Part shown: one piece after another, positions 34,514 to 42,729 of the stretch
How positions within the stretch are numbered: the first letter of the stretch is position 1
Layout: every line of letters starts with the position of its first letter
Source of the DNA: WHTI01 sp963756365
Lineage (GTDB): Bacteria > Actinomycetota > CADDZG01 > WHSQ01
Assembly: GCA_963756365.1 (NCBI GenBank)
Contig: CAVWNF010000003.1
Coordinates: 930,001 to 994,000 of the forward strand
Reading direction: 5' to 3'
DNA length: 64,000 nucleotides
Position numbers and translations under genes: made by a program
Notes under the pieces: model-generated
Told to the model about the DNA's origin: nothing
What the model saw: the letters and a program-made list of their open reading frames with translations, nothing else
The model's database searches: none

Positions 34514-35892
34514 GCTTCGAGGCAGGTACCAGGATCCATTTCATCGGGATCGGTGGCGCGGGGATGTCCGCGATAGCGAAGGTCCTGCTCGAGCGCGGGT
34601 TCAAGGTGTCTGGATCCGACCTGAAGCGATCTAACGCTCTCGGGGTGTTGGAAGCGATCGGTGCGGAGGTCGCGATCGGTCACGACGCGGCGAACGTGGC
34701 GGACGCTGGGTTGGTCGTCATGTCCTCCGCTATCCCCCCGACCAATCCCGAAGTGGTTGCCGCTCGGGACGCGGGGATCGAGGTGATAGCGCGGGGCGAG
34801 GCCCTGGCCCGGGTGATCGAAGGCAGCGACTCCGTGATCGTTGCCGGGACCCATGGGAAGACGACAACGACGTCGATGGCGGTTTCGATCCTCCGAGACG
34901 CTGGCTTGGATCCCACCTACCTGATCGGTGGGGGCCTGAATGACTCAGGCACCAATGCGCGGCACGGATCGGGATCGATCGCCGTAGCGGAGTCAGATGA
35001 GAGCGATGGGTCGTTCCTCCTGTTGCGGCCCCATGTCGCGGTCATAACGAACATCGAAGCGGATCACATGGAGCACTGGGGGAGCCTCGATGCCATCGAG
35101 AAGGCGTTCGATGAGTGGATGGCGGGGGTCGATGAGAACGGGACGATCATCGTGCCCGCCGCCGATGATCGAGCGGTCTCGGTAGCGCGCCAGACCGGGA
35201 GGCGGGTGGTCACCTTTGGGGTGACCGAGGACGAGTCCGATGTCTCAGCCGACCTGATCGACTTCTCCGGTACGGGGGCAAGCTTCTCGCTCCGCTGGGA
35301 AGGCAGCGAAACCCAAGTCGCACTCCGCGTGCCCGGCGCGCACAACGTGATGAACGCCATCGCGGCAGCAGCGTCGGCATTGATCGCCGGGGTCTCTCTT
35401 GGCGATGTCGGAGAGGGCTTGGCCGCCTACCGCGGCGTCGAACGGCGTTTCCAGAGACGGGGCGAAGCGCGTGGAGTGACCGTGATCGACGATTACGCGC
35501 ACCACCCGACCGAGATCAAGGCAACGCTGGCGGCCGCCCGCCCCGGAGGCTGGGGTCGAGTGGTCGCCGTCTTTCAACCCCATCGCTACTCTCGCACCAG
35601 TGCCCTTCACAAGGATTTCGGGGCTTCGTTCTTCGATGCCGACAGAGTGGTCATCACCGATGTCTACGGTGCCGGCGAACATCCCGTGCCGGGGGTGACC
35701 GGGAAGCTCGTCGCGGACGCCATCGCCGAACGCCTCCCCGGGCGTCCGCTCGCGTATCTCCCGCACCGGGCTGAGGTGCTGGATTACCTGACCGCCACGT
35801 TGAGGCCCGGTGACGCGGTTCTTACGCTCGGCGCAGGCGACGTGAACACCTACGGGGATGAACTCCTTGGCCGCTTGGAGGATCTGGGGTGA
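34510..35892 (+). CDS. murC: UDP-MurNAc-L-Ala ligase MurC
   Basis: MurC adds L-Ala to UDP-MurNAc, the first peptide step. The 460-residue ligase has IHFIGIGGAGMSAIAKVLLERG at the N-terminus, ATP loop VAGTHGKTTTTSMAV near residue 115, ESDESDGSFL, NIEADHMEHWG, the C-terminal IDDYAHHPTEIKATL, and FQPHRYSRT. The complete set marks it as MurC rather than Mpl. It lies between murG and murB with 4-bp overlaps on both sides. Confidence 0.97.
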   Translation: MSFEAGTRIHFIGIGGAGMSAIAKVLLERGFKVSGSDLKRSNALGVLEAIGAEVAIGHDAANVADAGLVVMSSAIPPTNPEVVAARDAGIEVIARGEALARVIEGSDSVIVAGTHGKTTTTSMAVSILRDAGLDPTYLIGGGLNDSGTNARHGSGSIAVAESDESDGSFLLLRPHVAVITNIEADHMEHWGSLDAIEKAFDEWMAGVDENGTIIVPAADDRAVSVARQTGRRVVTFGVTEDESDVSADLIDFSGTGASFSLRWEGSETQVALRVPGAHNVMNAIAAAASALIAGVSLGDVGEGLAAYRGVERRFQRRGEARGVTVIDDYAHHPTEIKATLAAARPGGWGRVVAVFQPHRYSRTSALHKDFGASFFDADRVVITDVYGAGEHPVPGVTGKLVADAIAERLPGRPLAYLPHRAEVLDYLTATLRPGDAVLTLGAGDVNTYGDELLGRLEDLG

Positions 35893-36821
35893 ACGTCGAG
35901 GCACTTGAGGACACCCTTCGAGAGGCGCTCGACGGGGAGGTCCGATCCTCGGCGCCCCTCGATCGGTTGACGACCTACCGATTGGGCGGCCCTGCTGGAC
36001 TTCTGGTCGAGCCGGTGTCCGAGGCCGACCTGATGGCGCTCTCGGAGCTTCTTCCAGGAGACGTTCCTATCCTCGTGTTGGGGCGCGGTTCGAACATCCT
36101 GATCTCGGACCGGGGCTGGCCCGGTGTAGTCGTCCACCTCCCGACGCGTCGGTTCGGGAGCGTCACCAGCCCCGAGGATGAGCCGGGCATCATGAACGCC
36201 GGAGGAGCTACCTCGCTTCCCGTCGTCGCTAACTGGGCCGCGCGACGCAACCTCAGCGGGGTCGAGTTCATGATCGCGATCCCCGGCTCGGTGGGTGGGG
36301 CGGTCCGTATGAATGCCGGCGCACACAGCGGTGCCACTGCTGATGCACTCGTTGAGGTGCGCGTCGCGGACCTGAGAGCAGGAAGCATCGTCACCCGTTC
36401 TCGCTCCGACTTGGGTCTCGGGTACAGGACCTCGAACCTGGCGGCCTCCGATGTTGTGATCGAGGCGACCTTCGAACTGCAGCAGGATGAGGGCGAGCGC
36501 ATCCGCGCCAAGATGGAGACCTACCGCAGGCACCGGGCTGAGACGCAGCCTCCTGCGGTTCAGAACGCCGGCAGCACCTTCAAGAACCCAGACGGTGACC
36601 ACGCCGGGAGGCTCGTCGAGGCCGCTGGCCTCAAGGGGTTCAGGGTCGGAGGGGCGTCGGTCTCGAGACTTCACGCCAACTTCTTCGTGACCGACGATGA
36701 CGCCACGGCACAGGACGTGTACGAGCTGGTTCGAGCGGTGAGTGAGCGAGTTCTGGAGAGCTCCGGGGTCAGTCTCGAACCGGAGGTCAGATTCATGGGC
36801 GATTTCGGCCCCCATCCGTGA
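35889..36821 (+). CDS. murB: UDP-N-acetylenolpyruvoylglucosamine reductase MurB
   Basis: MurB is the FAD- and NADPH-dependent enzyme producing UDP-MurNAc. The 310-residue type II protein shows LTTYRLGGPAGLLVEP, LGRGSNILISDRGWPG (FAD phosphate), IPGSVGGAVRMNAGAH near residue 137, GYRTSNL, NAGSTFKNPDGDHAGRLVEAAGLKG with the catalytic serine, and LHANFFVT. The type II form lacks the extra tyrosine loop of E. coli MurB, as usual in Gram-positive lineages. Overlaps with murC and ftsQ are 4 bp. Confidence 0.97.
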   Translation: MNVEALEDTLREALDGEVRSSAPLDRLTTYRLGGPAGLLVEPVSEADLMALSELLPGDVPILVLGRGSNILISDRGWPGVVVHLPTRRFGSVTSPEDEPGIMNAGGATSLPVVANWAARRNLSGVEFMIAIPGSVGGAVRMNAGAHSGATADALVEVRVADLRAGSIVTRSRSDLGLGYRTSNLAASDVVIEATFELQQDEGERIRAKMETYRRHRAETQPPAVQNAGSTFKNPDGDHAGRLVEAAGLKGFRVGGASVSRLHANFFVTDDDATAQDVYELVRAVSERVLESSGVSLEPEVRFMGDFGPHP

Positions 36822-37621
36822 GCACGCGGCGGGTAAACACGGACCCCAGGATCAGTCGCCGCCGTCGAGCGGTTCAGAAGGCCCGACGCAAGAAGATCCT
36901 TATCAGGGGTCTCTCTCTGGCGGGCGCGGGAGCGTTGGTGTGGGGTGTGTTCTTCTCGCCGTTCCTCAAGGTCGGCAACGTGAAGGCCATCGGGATCCAC
37001 GAGACGACGACCCTCGAGGTGACCGAGGCCGCCTCGAGTGCCGTAGGACGCAACATCCTGCTGGTCAACACCGCCGAGGTCGCGGCTGCCGTCGAAGCAT
37101 TGCCGTGGGTCGCGCAGGCGGATGTCGATCGCATCCTGCCCAACACCCTGCGGATCAGGGTCTCCGAGCGCGTACCTGCGATCGTGCTGACCATAGGGGC
37201 GGCCCGGTGGACGCTGGACGCGAGCGGCGTGGTGCTGACCTCAGGTACTCCGGTGAAGGGCCTACCTGAGATCGCCGGACTCCCGCTCGACGAGGTCGAA
37301 CCAGGACGCCGTATCGAGGGACCAGAGGCCAGGGGAGCGCTCTCGGTGTGGACGTCCCTTCCCAGGCCCATCAAGTCGACGGTCGAGGCGATCTTCGCTC
37401 CGACGATCGAGCGCATCACCGTGAGCCTCGCGGGTGGCACCTTGATCCGCTACGGAGCACCGGAGCGGATGGCCGAGAAGAACGAGGTTCTCGCGACCAT
37501 CCTCGCCCGCCTCGAGGCCGAGGGCACGAGCGTCGAGTACATCGATATCCGGGTGCCTACGAGTCCTGCCCTTGGCCCCACCACCGGGGGAGCGGGCGAC
37601 GGCGCGGACGCGCCCCCGTAG
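36818..37621 (+). CDS. ftsQ: Cell division protein FtsQ (DivIB)
   Basis: A 267-residue bitopic divisome protein. The N-terminal tail is very basic (RISRRRRAVQKARRKK), followed by one helix (LIRGLSLAGAGALVWGVFFS) and the POTRA domain (FLKVGNVKAIGIHETTTLEVTEAAS, then LPWVAQADVDRILPNTLRIRVSERVPAI) and the beta domain up to EYIDIRVPTSPAL. The C-terminal 20 residues are a Pro/Gly tail. It lies directly before ftsZ, as in other actinobacteria that lack ftsA. Confidence 0.95.
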   Translation: MSTRRVNTDPRISRRRRAVQKARRKKILIRGLSLAGAGALVWGVFFSPFLKVGNVKAIGIHETTTLEVTEAASSAVGRNILLVNTAEVAAAVEALPWVAQADVDRILPNTLRIRVSERVPAIVLTIGAARWTLDASGVVLTSGTPVKGLPEIAGLPLDEVEPGRRIEGPEARGALSVWTSLPRPIKSTVEAIFAPTIERITVSLAGGTLIRYGAPERMAEKNEVLATILARLEAEGTSVEYIDIRVPTSPALGPTTGGAGDGADAPP

Positions 37622-37651
37622 TCGAAGACAGTCGGTCGAGCGGGCGTCCGC

Positions 37652-37680
37652 TTGACGGCCGCGCGCGGGAGGTCTATATT
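37652..37680 (+). promoter_or_regulatory. ftsZ promoter
   Basis: TTGACG (37652-37657) and TATATT (37675-37680) with a 17-bp spacer, 131 bp before the ftsZ start. The start of transcription would be near 37687, just before the conserved-looking dyad region. Confidence 0.75.
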
Positions 37681-37681
37681 C

Positions 37682-37733
37682 CTCAACCGTCACTACAGGT
37701 TGACATAACTATAAGCCTCTACCTGAGGTTGAG
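37682..37733. promoter_or_regulatory. Dyad region in the ftsZ leader
   Basis: CTCAACC (37682-37688) and GGTTGAG (37727-37733) are inverted copies. A second local element TAACTATAAG (37706-37715) is followed by CCTCTACCTGAGGTTGAG, itself an imperfect palindrome, and a perfect TTGACA lies at 37700-37705. From memory, similar TAACT-TAA-CCTCAAC-type elements precede ftsZ in other actinobacteria. It may be a regulator site or an mRNA structure. Confidence 0.5.
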
Positions 37734-37810
37734 TCAAGTCCCACGGGGCACTTCCGTGAGGCTTGGGGCGGGCTCGGGGCGACGGTATCGAGGCGTGGAG
37801 GGAGGTCGCA

Positions 37811-38938
37811 GTGGCGACAGGACCACAGAACTACCTAGCGGTGATCAAGGTGGTTGGCATCGGAGGCGGCGGAGTGAACGCCGTGAACCGCATGATCGAG
37901 GTCGGGCTCAAGGGAGTCGAGTTCATCGCGGTGAACACCGATGCTCAGGCTCTTCTGATGTCGGATGCCGACGTCAAGCTGGACATCGGTCGGGATCTCA
38001 CCCGCGGACTCGGTGCGGGAGCCAACCCCGAGGTGGGCAGACAGGCCGCCGAGGAGCACCGGGAGGAGATCGAAGAGGTCCTCAAGGGCTCCGACATGGT
38101 CTTCATCACCGCCGGTAAGGGCGGCGGAACCGGGACCGGCGGCGCACCCGTGGTGGCCGAGATCGCCAAGTCCATCGGGGCGCTCACCATCGGCGTCGTG
38201 ACGAGGCCGTTCGCGTTCGAGGGCCGTCAGCGTTCTCAGAAGGCAGAGATGGGGATCGCCGCTCTCAAGGAGAAGGTCGACACTCTCATCGTCATCCCGA
38301 ACGACAGGCTGCTCGATGTCGGCAGTGAGACGACCTCGGTCCTCGAGGCCTTCCGGATGGCCGACGAGGTCCTCCTCCAAGGTGTCCAGGGCATCACCGA
38401 TCTCATCACGACCCCGGGGCTCATCAACCTCGACTTCGCCGACGTCAAGACGGTCATGACGGATGCAGGCTCATCGTTGATGGGGATCGGGCAGGCACGC
38501 GGAGAGGGGCGCGCTCAGGAGGCGGCCCATTCGGCGATCTCGTCTCCACTCCTCGAGGCATCTATCGAAGGAGCGCGCGGTGTGCTGCTGAACATCGCTG
38601 GTGGCTCGGATCTCGGTCTCTTCGAGGTCAACGAGGCCGCCAACGTCGTGACGAAGGCTGCCCATCCCGACGCGAACATCATCTTCGGAGCCGTCGTGGA
38701 CGACACCCTCGGAGACGAGGTTCGAGTCACCGTCATCGCGGCCGGCTTCGACCGTTGGGGCCAGCGTGATGCCGAGGAGATCGTGCGTCCGGACGAGGAC
38801 ATCTTCACGATGTCCAGCGGTGAGGACGATTCCCTCTTTGGGAAGCAAGCCCCCGATGAGAAGCGCGAGGCGGCAGAGCGCATCGTGTTCGATGCCGACG
38901 AGGACCTTGATGTCCCGTCGTTCCTCAGGAACGAATAG
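37811..38938 (+). CDS. ftsZ: Cell division GTPase FtsZ
   Basis: The tubulin-like GTPase that forms the Z ring. The 375-residue protein has IKVVGIGGGGVNAVNRMI, NTDAQAL, the tubulin signature GKGGGTGTGGAPVVAEIAK near residue 101, and NDRLLDVG, DLITTPGLINLDFADV (T7 loop) and a short C-terminal linker. The terminal peptide DLDVPSFLRNE is the conserved DxPxFLR tail that binds SepF. The GTG with GGAGG upstream was chosen over an upstream in-frame codon because homologues begin near NYLAVIKVVGIG. Confidence 0.98.
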   Translation: MATGPQNYLAVIKVVGIGGGGVNAVNRMIEVGLKGVEFIAVNTDAQALLMSDADVKLDIGRDLTRGLGAGANPEVGRQAAEEHREEIEEVLKGSDMVFITAGKGGGTGTGGAPVVAEIAKSIGALTIGVVTRPFAFEGRQRSQKAEMGIAALKEKVDTLIVIPNDRLLDVGSETTSVLEAFRMADEVLLQGVQGITDLITTPGLINLDFADVKTVMTDAGSSLMGIGQARGEGRAQEAAHSAISSPLLEASIEGARGVLLNIAGGSDLGLFEVNEAANVVTKAAHPDANIIFGAVVDDTLGDEVRVTVIAAGFDRWGQRDAEEIVRPDEDIFTMSSGEDDSLFGKQAPDEKREAAERIVFDADEDLDVPSFLRNE

Positions 38939-38955
38939 CACGGAGTTTCCGGCGT

Positions 38956-38993
38956 CGTATGGGGCGGGGCCTGCAAAGGTCTCGCCCCATACG
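38956..38993 (+). terminator. Terminator after ftsZ
   Basis: A 16-bp stem (CGTATGGGGCGGGGCC / GGTCTCGCCCCATACG, two non-canonical pairs) with a 6-base loop, 17 bp after the ftsZ stop. No U-run follows. Confidence 0.7.
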
Positions 38994-39016
38994 CGTTCCG
39001 CATGCAAACTGGTCCC

Positions 39017-39751
39017 ATGGAACTGACGCCGACCCTGGTCCACCGTGTCGTCGACGGGATCGACGTCCTCACAGATCAAGCAGCTTTGGATCTGGGGGTG
39101 TGCGTTGCTTTCACCGGGCGTGACGGCGGCGTGTCGAGCGAGCCGTACAGATCCCTCAACCTCGCCCTCACGAGCGATGACGACCCCTCCAAGGTCACCG
39201 AGAACCGGCGCCGAGTAGCGGAGGCGCTCGGATTCGACCCCCGGAACCTCGCATTGGCCCGCCAGATCCACGGCACTCGTGTGGTCGAGGTGGAGTCCGG
39301 TCGTTCAGGTGTCGTTGGCGAGGCCGACGGGCTGGTGACCTCTCACGAAGAAGTGGTCCTGGCGATCATGACTGCCGACTGCACCCCCGTAGCCCTCCTA
39401 GGGGATAAGGGAGTGGGGATGCTGCATGCGGGGTGGCGGGGTGTTGTCGGCGGTGTCGTCGAGCGCGGGCTCGAGATGGTTGGCCGGGCGCGCGCTGCCT
39501 GGGTCGGTCCCTCTATCCACTCGTGTTGCTACGAGGTCGGCCCCGAGGTGATCGCGGCATTCAAGAACAGGGGCTTACCGGTCGCAGATGACTCGCATGT
39601 CGATCCTTCCGCGGCGGTCGTCCAGATACTCACGGGGGCCGGGGTCCCGTTCGCGATCGCCCCCGAGTGCACGTTCCATGACCACGGCTACTTCTCCTAC
39701 CGGCGCGACGGGGTGACCGGCAGGCAGGGCGCGTTCGTCTGGCTCGGATGA
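39017..39751 (+). CDS. pgeF: Peptidoglycan editing factor PgeF (YfiH/laccase-domain)
   Basis: A 244-residue YfiH-family protein. Members remove wrongly incorporated L-Ser from UDP-MurNAc-peptides or act as purine nucleoside enzymes. The zinc-site His-Cys-His set is visible: ARQIHGTRVVEVE, IMTADCTPVALL and MLHAGWRGVVGGVVERG, followed by GPSIHSCCYEVG. The ATG at 39017 is chosen; a weak CAAACT hexamer lies six bases before it, so the transcript may be leaderless. It is followed by yggS with a 4-bp overlap, a common actinobacterial arrangement. Confidence 0.9.
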   Translation: MELTPTLVHRVVDGIDVLTDQAALDLGVCVAFTGRDGGVSSEPYRSLNLALTSDDDPSKVTENRRRVAEALGFDPRNLALARQIHGTRVVEVESGRSGVVGEADGLVTSHEEVVLAIMTADCTPVALLGDKGVGMLHAGWRGVVGGVVERGLEMVGRARAAWVGPSIHSCCYEVGPEVIAAFKNRGLPVADDSHVDPSAAVVQILTGAGVPFAIAPECTFHDHGYFSYRRDGVTGRQGAFVWLG

Positions 39752-40449
39752 GCGGAGCGATAGCCGAGCGACTCGGCGTCGTCCGGAAACGCATCGAGTC
39801 GGCCGCGCGGAGGAGCGGGAGAGAACCGGGCGAGGTTCGTCTGGTGGCCGTGTCCAAGACCATGTCGCTGGATCTCGTCATGGAGGCATACGAGGCGGGG
39901 GCCGTCGATCTAGGTGAGAACCGCGCCCAGGAGCTGCGCGACAAGGCGGCTGCGACCGGGACGCCAGCCGGTCTCCGGTGGCATTTCATCGGTCACCTTC
40001 AGACCAACAAGGCTCGCTTGGTAACGGGCACCGCGGCCCTGATCCACTCGGTAGATCGCTTCGGCCTCGGAGAGGCGATAGCACGTCATGCACGCTCGAT
40101 GGGGATCGTCCAAGAGGTTCTCATCGAGATCGATCTGGCCGGCGAAGCGTCGAAGCATGGCGTCACCCCGGCTGCGGCCCCCGATCTCGCCGCGTCGATC
40201 GATGGACTCGACGGTGTCGCCGTCGCGGGAGTCATGGCGATCCCTCCGATACCGACCGACCCGGAGTCGTCGCGGCCCTACTTCGCGGAGCTGCGGGAGT
40301 TGTCCGAGTTGGTGAGGAAGAGGGTTCCCGGGGCGACGGAGATCTCGATGGGGATGACCAGGGACTTCGAGGTCGCGGTCGAGGAGGGCGCGACGATCGT
40401 CAGGGTGGGGGAGGCGATCTTCGGCCCTCGGTCGCGAGAGGGGCCATAG
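39748..40449 (+). CDS. PLP homeostasis protein (YggS/PLPBP)
   Basis: A 233-residue alanine-racemase-like barrel that binds pyridoxal phosphate and buffers its cellular level. The PLP lysine lies in LVAVSKTMSLD near residue 36. Other signature segments are DLGENRAQELRDK, WHFIGHLQTNKAR, SVDRFGLG, and SMGMTRDFEVAVEEGATIVRVGEAIFGPR at the C-terminus. The gene overlaps pgeF and precedes sepF, as in most actinobacterial division clusters. Confidence 0.95.
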   Translation: MSGAIAERLGVVRKRIESAARRSGREPGEVRLVAVSKTMSLDLVMEAYEAGAVDLGENRAQELRDKAAATGTPAGLRWHFIGHLQTNKARLVTGTAALIHSVDRFGLGEAIARHARSMGIVQEVLIEIDLAGEASKHGVTPAAAPDLAASIDGLDGVAVAGVMAIPPIPTDPESSRPYFAELRELSELVRKRVPGATEISMGMTRDFEVAVEEGATIVRVGEAIFGPRSREGP

Positions 40450-40483
40450 GACGCAATGACATCGGATCGGGGGGTGATGCGGC

Positions 40484-40489
40484 TATCCT
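40484..40489 (+). promoter_or_regulatory. -10 hexamer TATCCT, leaderless start of sepF
   Basis: TATCCT is followed by six bases and ATG at 40496. The same hexamer and spacing precede the sufT-like gene at 2763. Confidence 0.6.
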
Positions 40490-40495
40490 GACCCC

Positions 40496-41026
40496 ATGGC
40501 AGGCCTATGGAGACGGACCCTCGTGTACCTCGGACTCATGGAGGACGACGAGTACGACGACTACGGATACGACGACCACATGGATCACGGTGAGGACTTC
40601 GCCGATCTGACCGATCATGGCGCAGCCCCCCGGGCCGAGGAGCGCGCACGTCCCGCTCCGACCAGGTCGGCTAGACGCAGCGAGCCCGAACCTGCCCGAG
40701 GACGAACCGCGGTCGTACGGGCGATGCCGACTTCCGGTTCGGGGACCCCGAGGTTCCACCTAGTGATGCCGAGTTCCTTCAACGACGCCCAGGAGTTCGG
40801 CGACAAGTTCCGCGAGGGATACTCGGTACTGATGAACCTTCAAGCTGTTGATCCGGATCTCGCTCGCCGACTCGTTGACTTCGCCAGTGGGCTCGCATAC
40901 GGGCTCGCCGGTTCGATGCAACCGGTCGCCGACAAGGTGTTCCTGATCACTCCGGCAGGGGTGACGGTGTCCGCTGAGGAACGGCGCCGGTTCCTCGAAG
41001 AGCGCGGATTCTTCAACCAGGCCTAG
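40496..41026 (+). CDS. sepF: Cell division protein SepF
   Basis: SepF bundles and anchors FtsZ to the membrane in organisms without FtsA. The 176-residue protein begins with the amphipathic membrane-binding helix (MAGLWRRTLVYLGLM), then a variable Asp/Tyr/His-rich linker with an acidic run, then the compact SepF domain: FHLVMPSSFNDAQEFGDKFREGYSVLMNLQ and LARRLVDFASGLAYGLAGSMQPVADKVFLITPAGV. It lies 46 bp after yggS with its own promoter-like hexamer. Confidence 0.95.
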   Translation: MAGLWRRTLVYLGLMEDDEYDDYGYDDHMDHGEDFADLTDHGAAPRAEERARPAPTRSARRSEPEPARGRTAVVRAMPTSGSGTPRFHLVMPSSFNDAQEFGDKFREGYSVLMNLQAVDPDLARRLVDFASGLAYGLAGSMQPVADKVFLITPAGVTVSAEERRRFLEERGFFNQA

Positions 41027-41034
41027 ACGACATC

Positions 41035-41286
41035 GTGGAGATCATCTGTTACGCCCTATTCCTCTACAACATCGTTCTCATCGTGCGCGTGATCTTCTCG
41101 TGGGTAGAGGCGTTCCAGGGCCGGATCCCCGACGGGGTTCGCCCGATCTACGGTGTCGTGTACCAACTCACCGAACCCCCGCTGAGGTTCCTACGGCGGT
41201 TCGTTCCTCCAGCCGGGATGTTCGATACGTCGTTCCTCGTTCTCATCATCATCATCATCGTTCTGCAATCTGCTCTCTGCGGGTGA
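41035..41286 (+). CDS. YggT-family membrane protein
   Basis: An 83-residue protein with two membrane helices (ICYALFLYNIVLIVRVIFSWV and FLVLIIIIIVLQSAL) separated by the conserved loop VYQLTEPPLRFLRRFVPP. YggT proteins are linked to division and osmotic stress, but the activity is unknown. The GTG start is 8 bp after sepF. Position between sepF and divIVA is the standard one in Gram-positive bacteria. Confidence 0.93.
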   Translation: MEIICYALFLYNIVLIVRVIFSWVEAFQGRIPDGVRPIYGVVYQLTEPPLRFLRRFVPPAGMFDTSFLVLIIIIIVLQSALCG

Positions 41287-41316
41287 CCATTGCCGTAGCG
41301 GTGCGCGGCCGGATGG

Positions 41317-41322
41317 GATAAT
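41317..41322 (+). promoter_or_regulatory. -10 hexamer GATAAT, leaderless start of divIVA
   Basis: GATAAT is followed by six bases and ATG at 41329. Confidence 0.55.
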
Positions 41323-41328
41323 CCAGCG

Positions 41329-41883
41329 ATGGAACTGAACGCACGCTCCATCCACGAGAAGCGCTTCCACGATGCGTGGCGCGGTTACAACCAGGAAGAA
41401 GTGGATGATTTCCTCGACCATCTGGCGGAGGCCATCGATCGTTCGACGCGCGAGAACAGCGCGCTGCGCGAGCGCATCGGAGAACTCGATTCAGAGATGC
41501 GCGAACGACGTGAGGCCGAAGAGATGCTCAAGCGAACCTTGATGACGGCACAACAGGCCGCCGAGGAAGCGATCGCTCGAGCTCGCGCTAAGGCCGACGA
41601 GATGATCAGCGCCGCGGATGAACGCGTGAAGAAGGCCGAAGTCGAATCGCGCGATCGATCCAAGGAGATAGAGGAACGGATCGATCAACTACGTAGATTC
41701 GAACGCGAGACCAAGATGAGGCTGCGCACGTTCTTCCAGCAGCAGTTGAAGGCGCTCGACGCTCTCACCGACGTGAAGCCACCGAGATTCCCGGACGTCA
41801 GACGTCCACCGAGACCCTCGGATCCACCCCACGCGCGTGGAGGTGTGAGCGAAGATGCCGAATCGTTCTTCCGACGGGGCTAG
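41329..41883 (+). CDS. divIVA: DivIVA/Wag31-like polar growth protein
   Basis: A 184-residue coiled-coil protein that marks curved membrane at poles and septa. The N-terminal lipid-binding domain has the family pattern (ARSIHEKRFHDAWRGYNQEEVDDFLDHLAEAID). The central heptad-rich coiled coil runs to about residue 150 and is rich in Glu, Arg and Ala. The C-terminal tail is Pro/Arg-rich. It is shorter than most Wag31 proteins. It closes the division block, with the next gene 3 bp away. Confidence 0.9.
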   Translation: MELNARSIHEKRFHDAWRGYNQEEVDDFLDHLAEAIDRSTRENSALRERIGELDSEMRERREAEEMLKRTLMTAQQAAEEAIARARAKADEMISAADERVKKAEVESRDRSKEIEERIDQLRRFERETKMRLRTFFQQQLKALDALTDVKPPRFPDVRRPPRPSDPPHARGGVSEDAESFFRRG

Positions 41884-41886
41884 CGT

Positions 41887-42222
41887 GTGACCGTGCTGAT
41901 CGTCGTTCCGATGGTCCTCATCGTTGGATCGGCCGTAGCCCTCGGCTTCGGTTGGGTCAGCGCGAACGAGTCGCTCATCTGGGCGTCGATCTCGGCGACC
42001 GTCATCGCCGCAGTACTGCTGGCCCTTGCGTACTACCGAAGCATCAAGATCGCACGGACCCCCCTCACGGCCGCCGACATGCCGACCGAGGGCGTGTCCG
42101 AGGACCCCGAGACAGATCCCTTGGAGGGGACCGCTGCGGAGGGGGCGGAGGCTGCGGAGGCTGCGGAGGAGCGGAGCCAGGGAGCCCAGGGAGCCCACGA
42201 GGGATCAACCGTCAACCGCTGA
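41887..42222 (+). CDS. Small two-helix membrane protein
   Basis: A 111-residue protein I do not recognise. Residues 1-50 hold two hydrophobic helices (LIVVPMVLIVGSAVALGFGW and ASISATVIAAVLLALAYY), followed by a basic patch and a long acidic Ala/Glu tail (low complexity). The GTG start is 3 bp after divIVA, which suggests co-transcription. The acidic tail is encoded by short GAG/GCG-type repeats. Confidence 0.6.
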   Translation: MTVLIVVPMVLIVGSAVALGFGWVSANESLIWASISATVIAAVLLALAYYRSIKIARTPLTAADMPTEGVSEDPETDPLEGTAAEGAEAAEAAEERSQGAQGAHEGSTVNR

Positions 42223-42347
42223 GATCCAGGCGATCTCGGACGAAGGGGACACCACCGAGCCTCCGCGCTAGCCCCTTTTGGTCCTTACTGTCTAGTCACC
42301 AATTGCGTGATTTGCGGATTCACTCCCGGTCTGTGCCAGCAGATGCT

Positions 42348-42725
42348 ATGGCGATGAACGCCGCGGTTAAGCACGCCCTCTTCAAGAATGCCCTGAAGGT
42401 CCTGGTGGTGGACGACGACACGTCCATCAGGACGCTGCTCTCGATCGCTCTTTCGGTCGAGGACGGCGTTGGCGAGGTGCGTGAGGCAACGGACGGCTCC
42501 GACGCCCTCCGTGTCCTCGAGGAGTTCCATCCTGATGTTGTCTTGCTGGATTACTGGATGCCTCGGATGGATGGTGCTCGAGTAGCCCCTCTGATCCGGG
42601 AATCCCACCCGAACGTCAAGATCGTGGCGTTCTCGGGTGTGCTCGAAGAACGTCCCCCGTGGGCAGATGCGTACTACACGAAAGGCACGCTTCCAGACAT
42701 CGGCAGGCTCCTGCTTGGTGCGTGA
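42348..42725 (+). CDS. Stand-alone response regulator receiver domain
   Basis: A 125-residue single receiver domain without an output domain. It has the acidic pocket VLVVDDDTSI, the phosphoacceptor in VVLLDYWMPRMDG near residue 65, the conserved Ser/Thr in IVAFSG near 93, and a Lys in AYYTKG near 110. Such proteins act as CheY-like relays or phosphate sinks. ATG 42348 is the likely start; an ATG two codons later is possible. No kinase gene is adjacent. The 125-bp gap before it shows no strong promoter. Confidence 0.8.
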   Translation: MAMNAAVKHALFKNALKVLVVDDDTSIRTLLSIALSVEDGVGEVREATDGSDALRVLEEFHPDVVLLDYWMPRMDGARVAPLIRESHPNVKIVAFSGVLEERPPWADAYYTKGTLPDIGRLLLGA

Positions 42726-42729
42726 GCGC

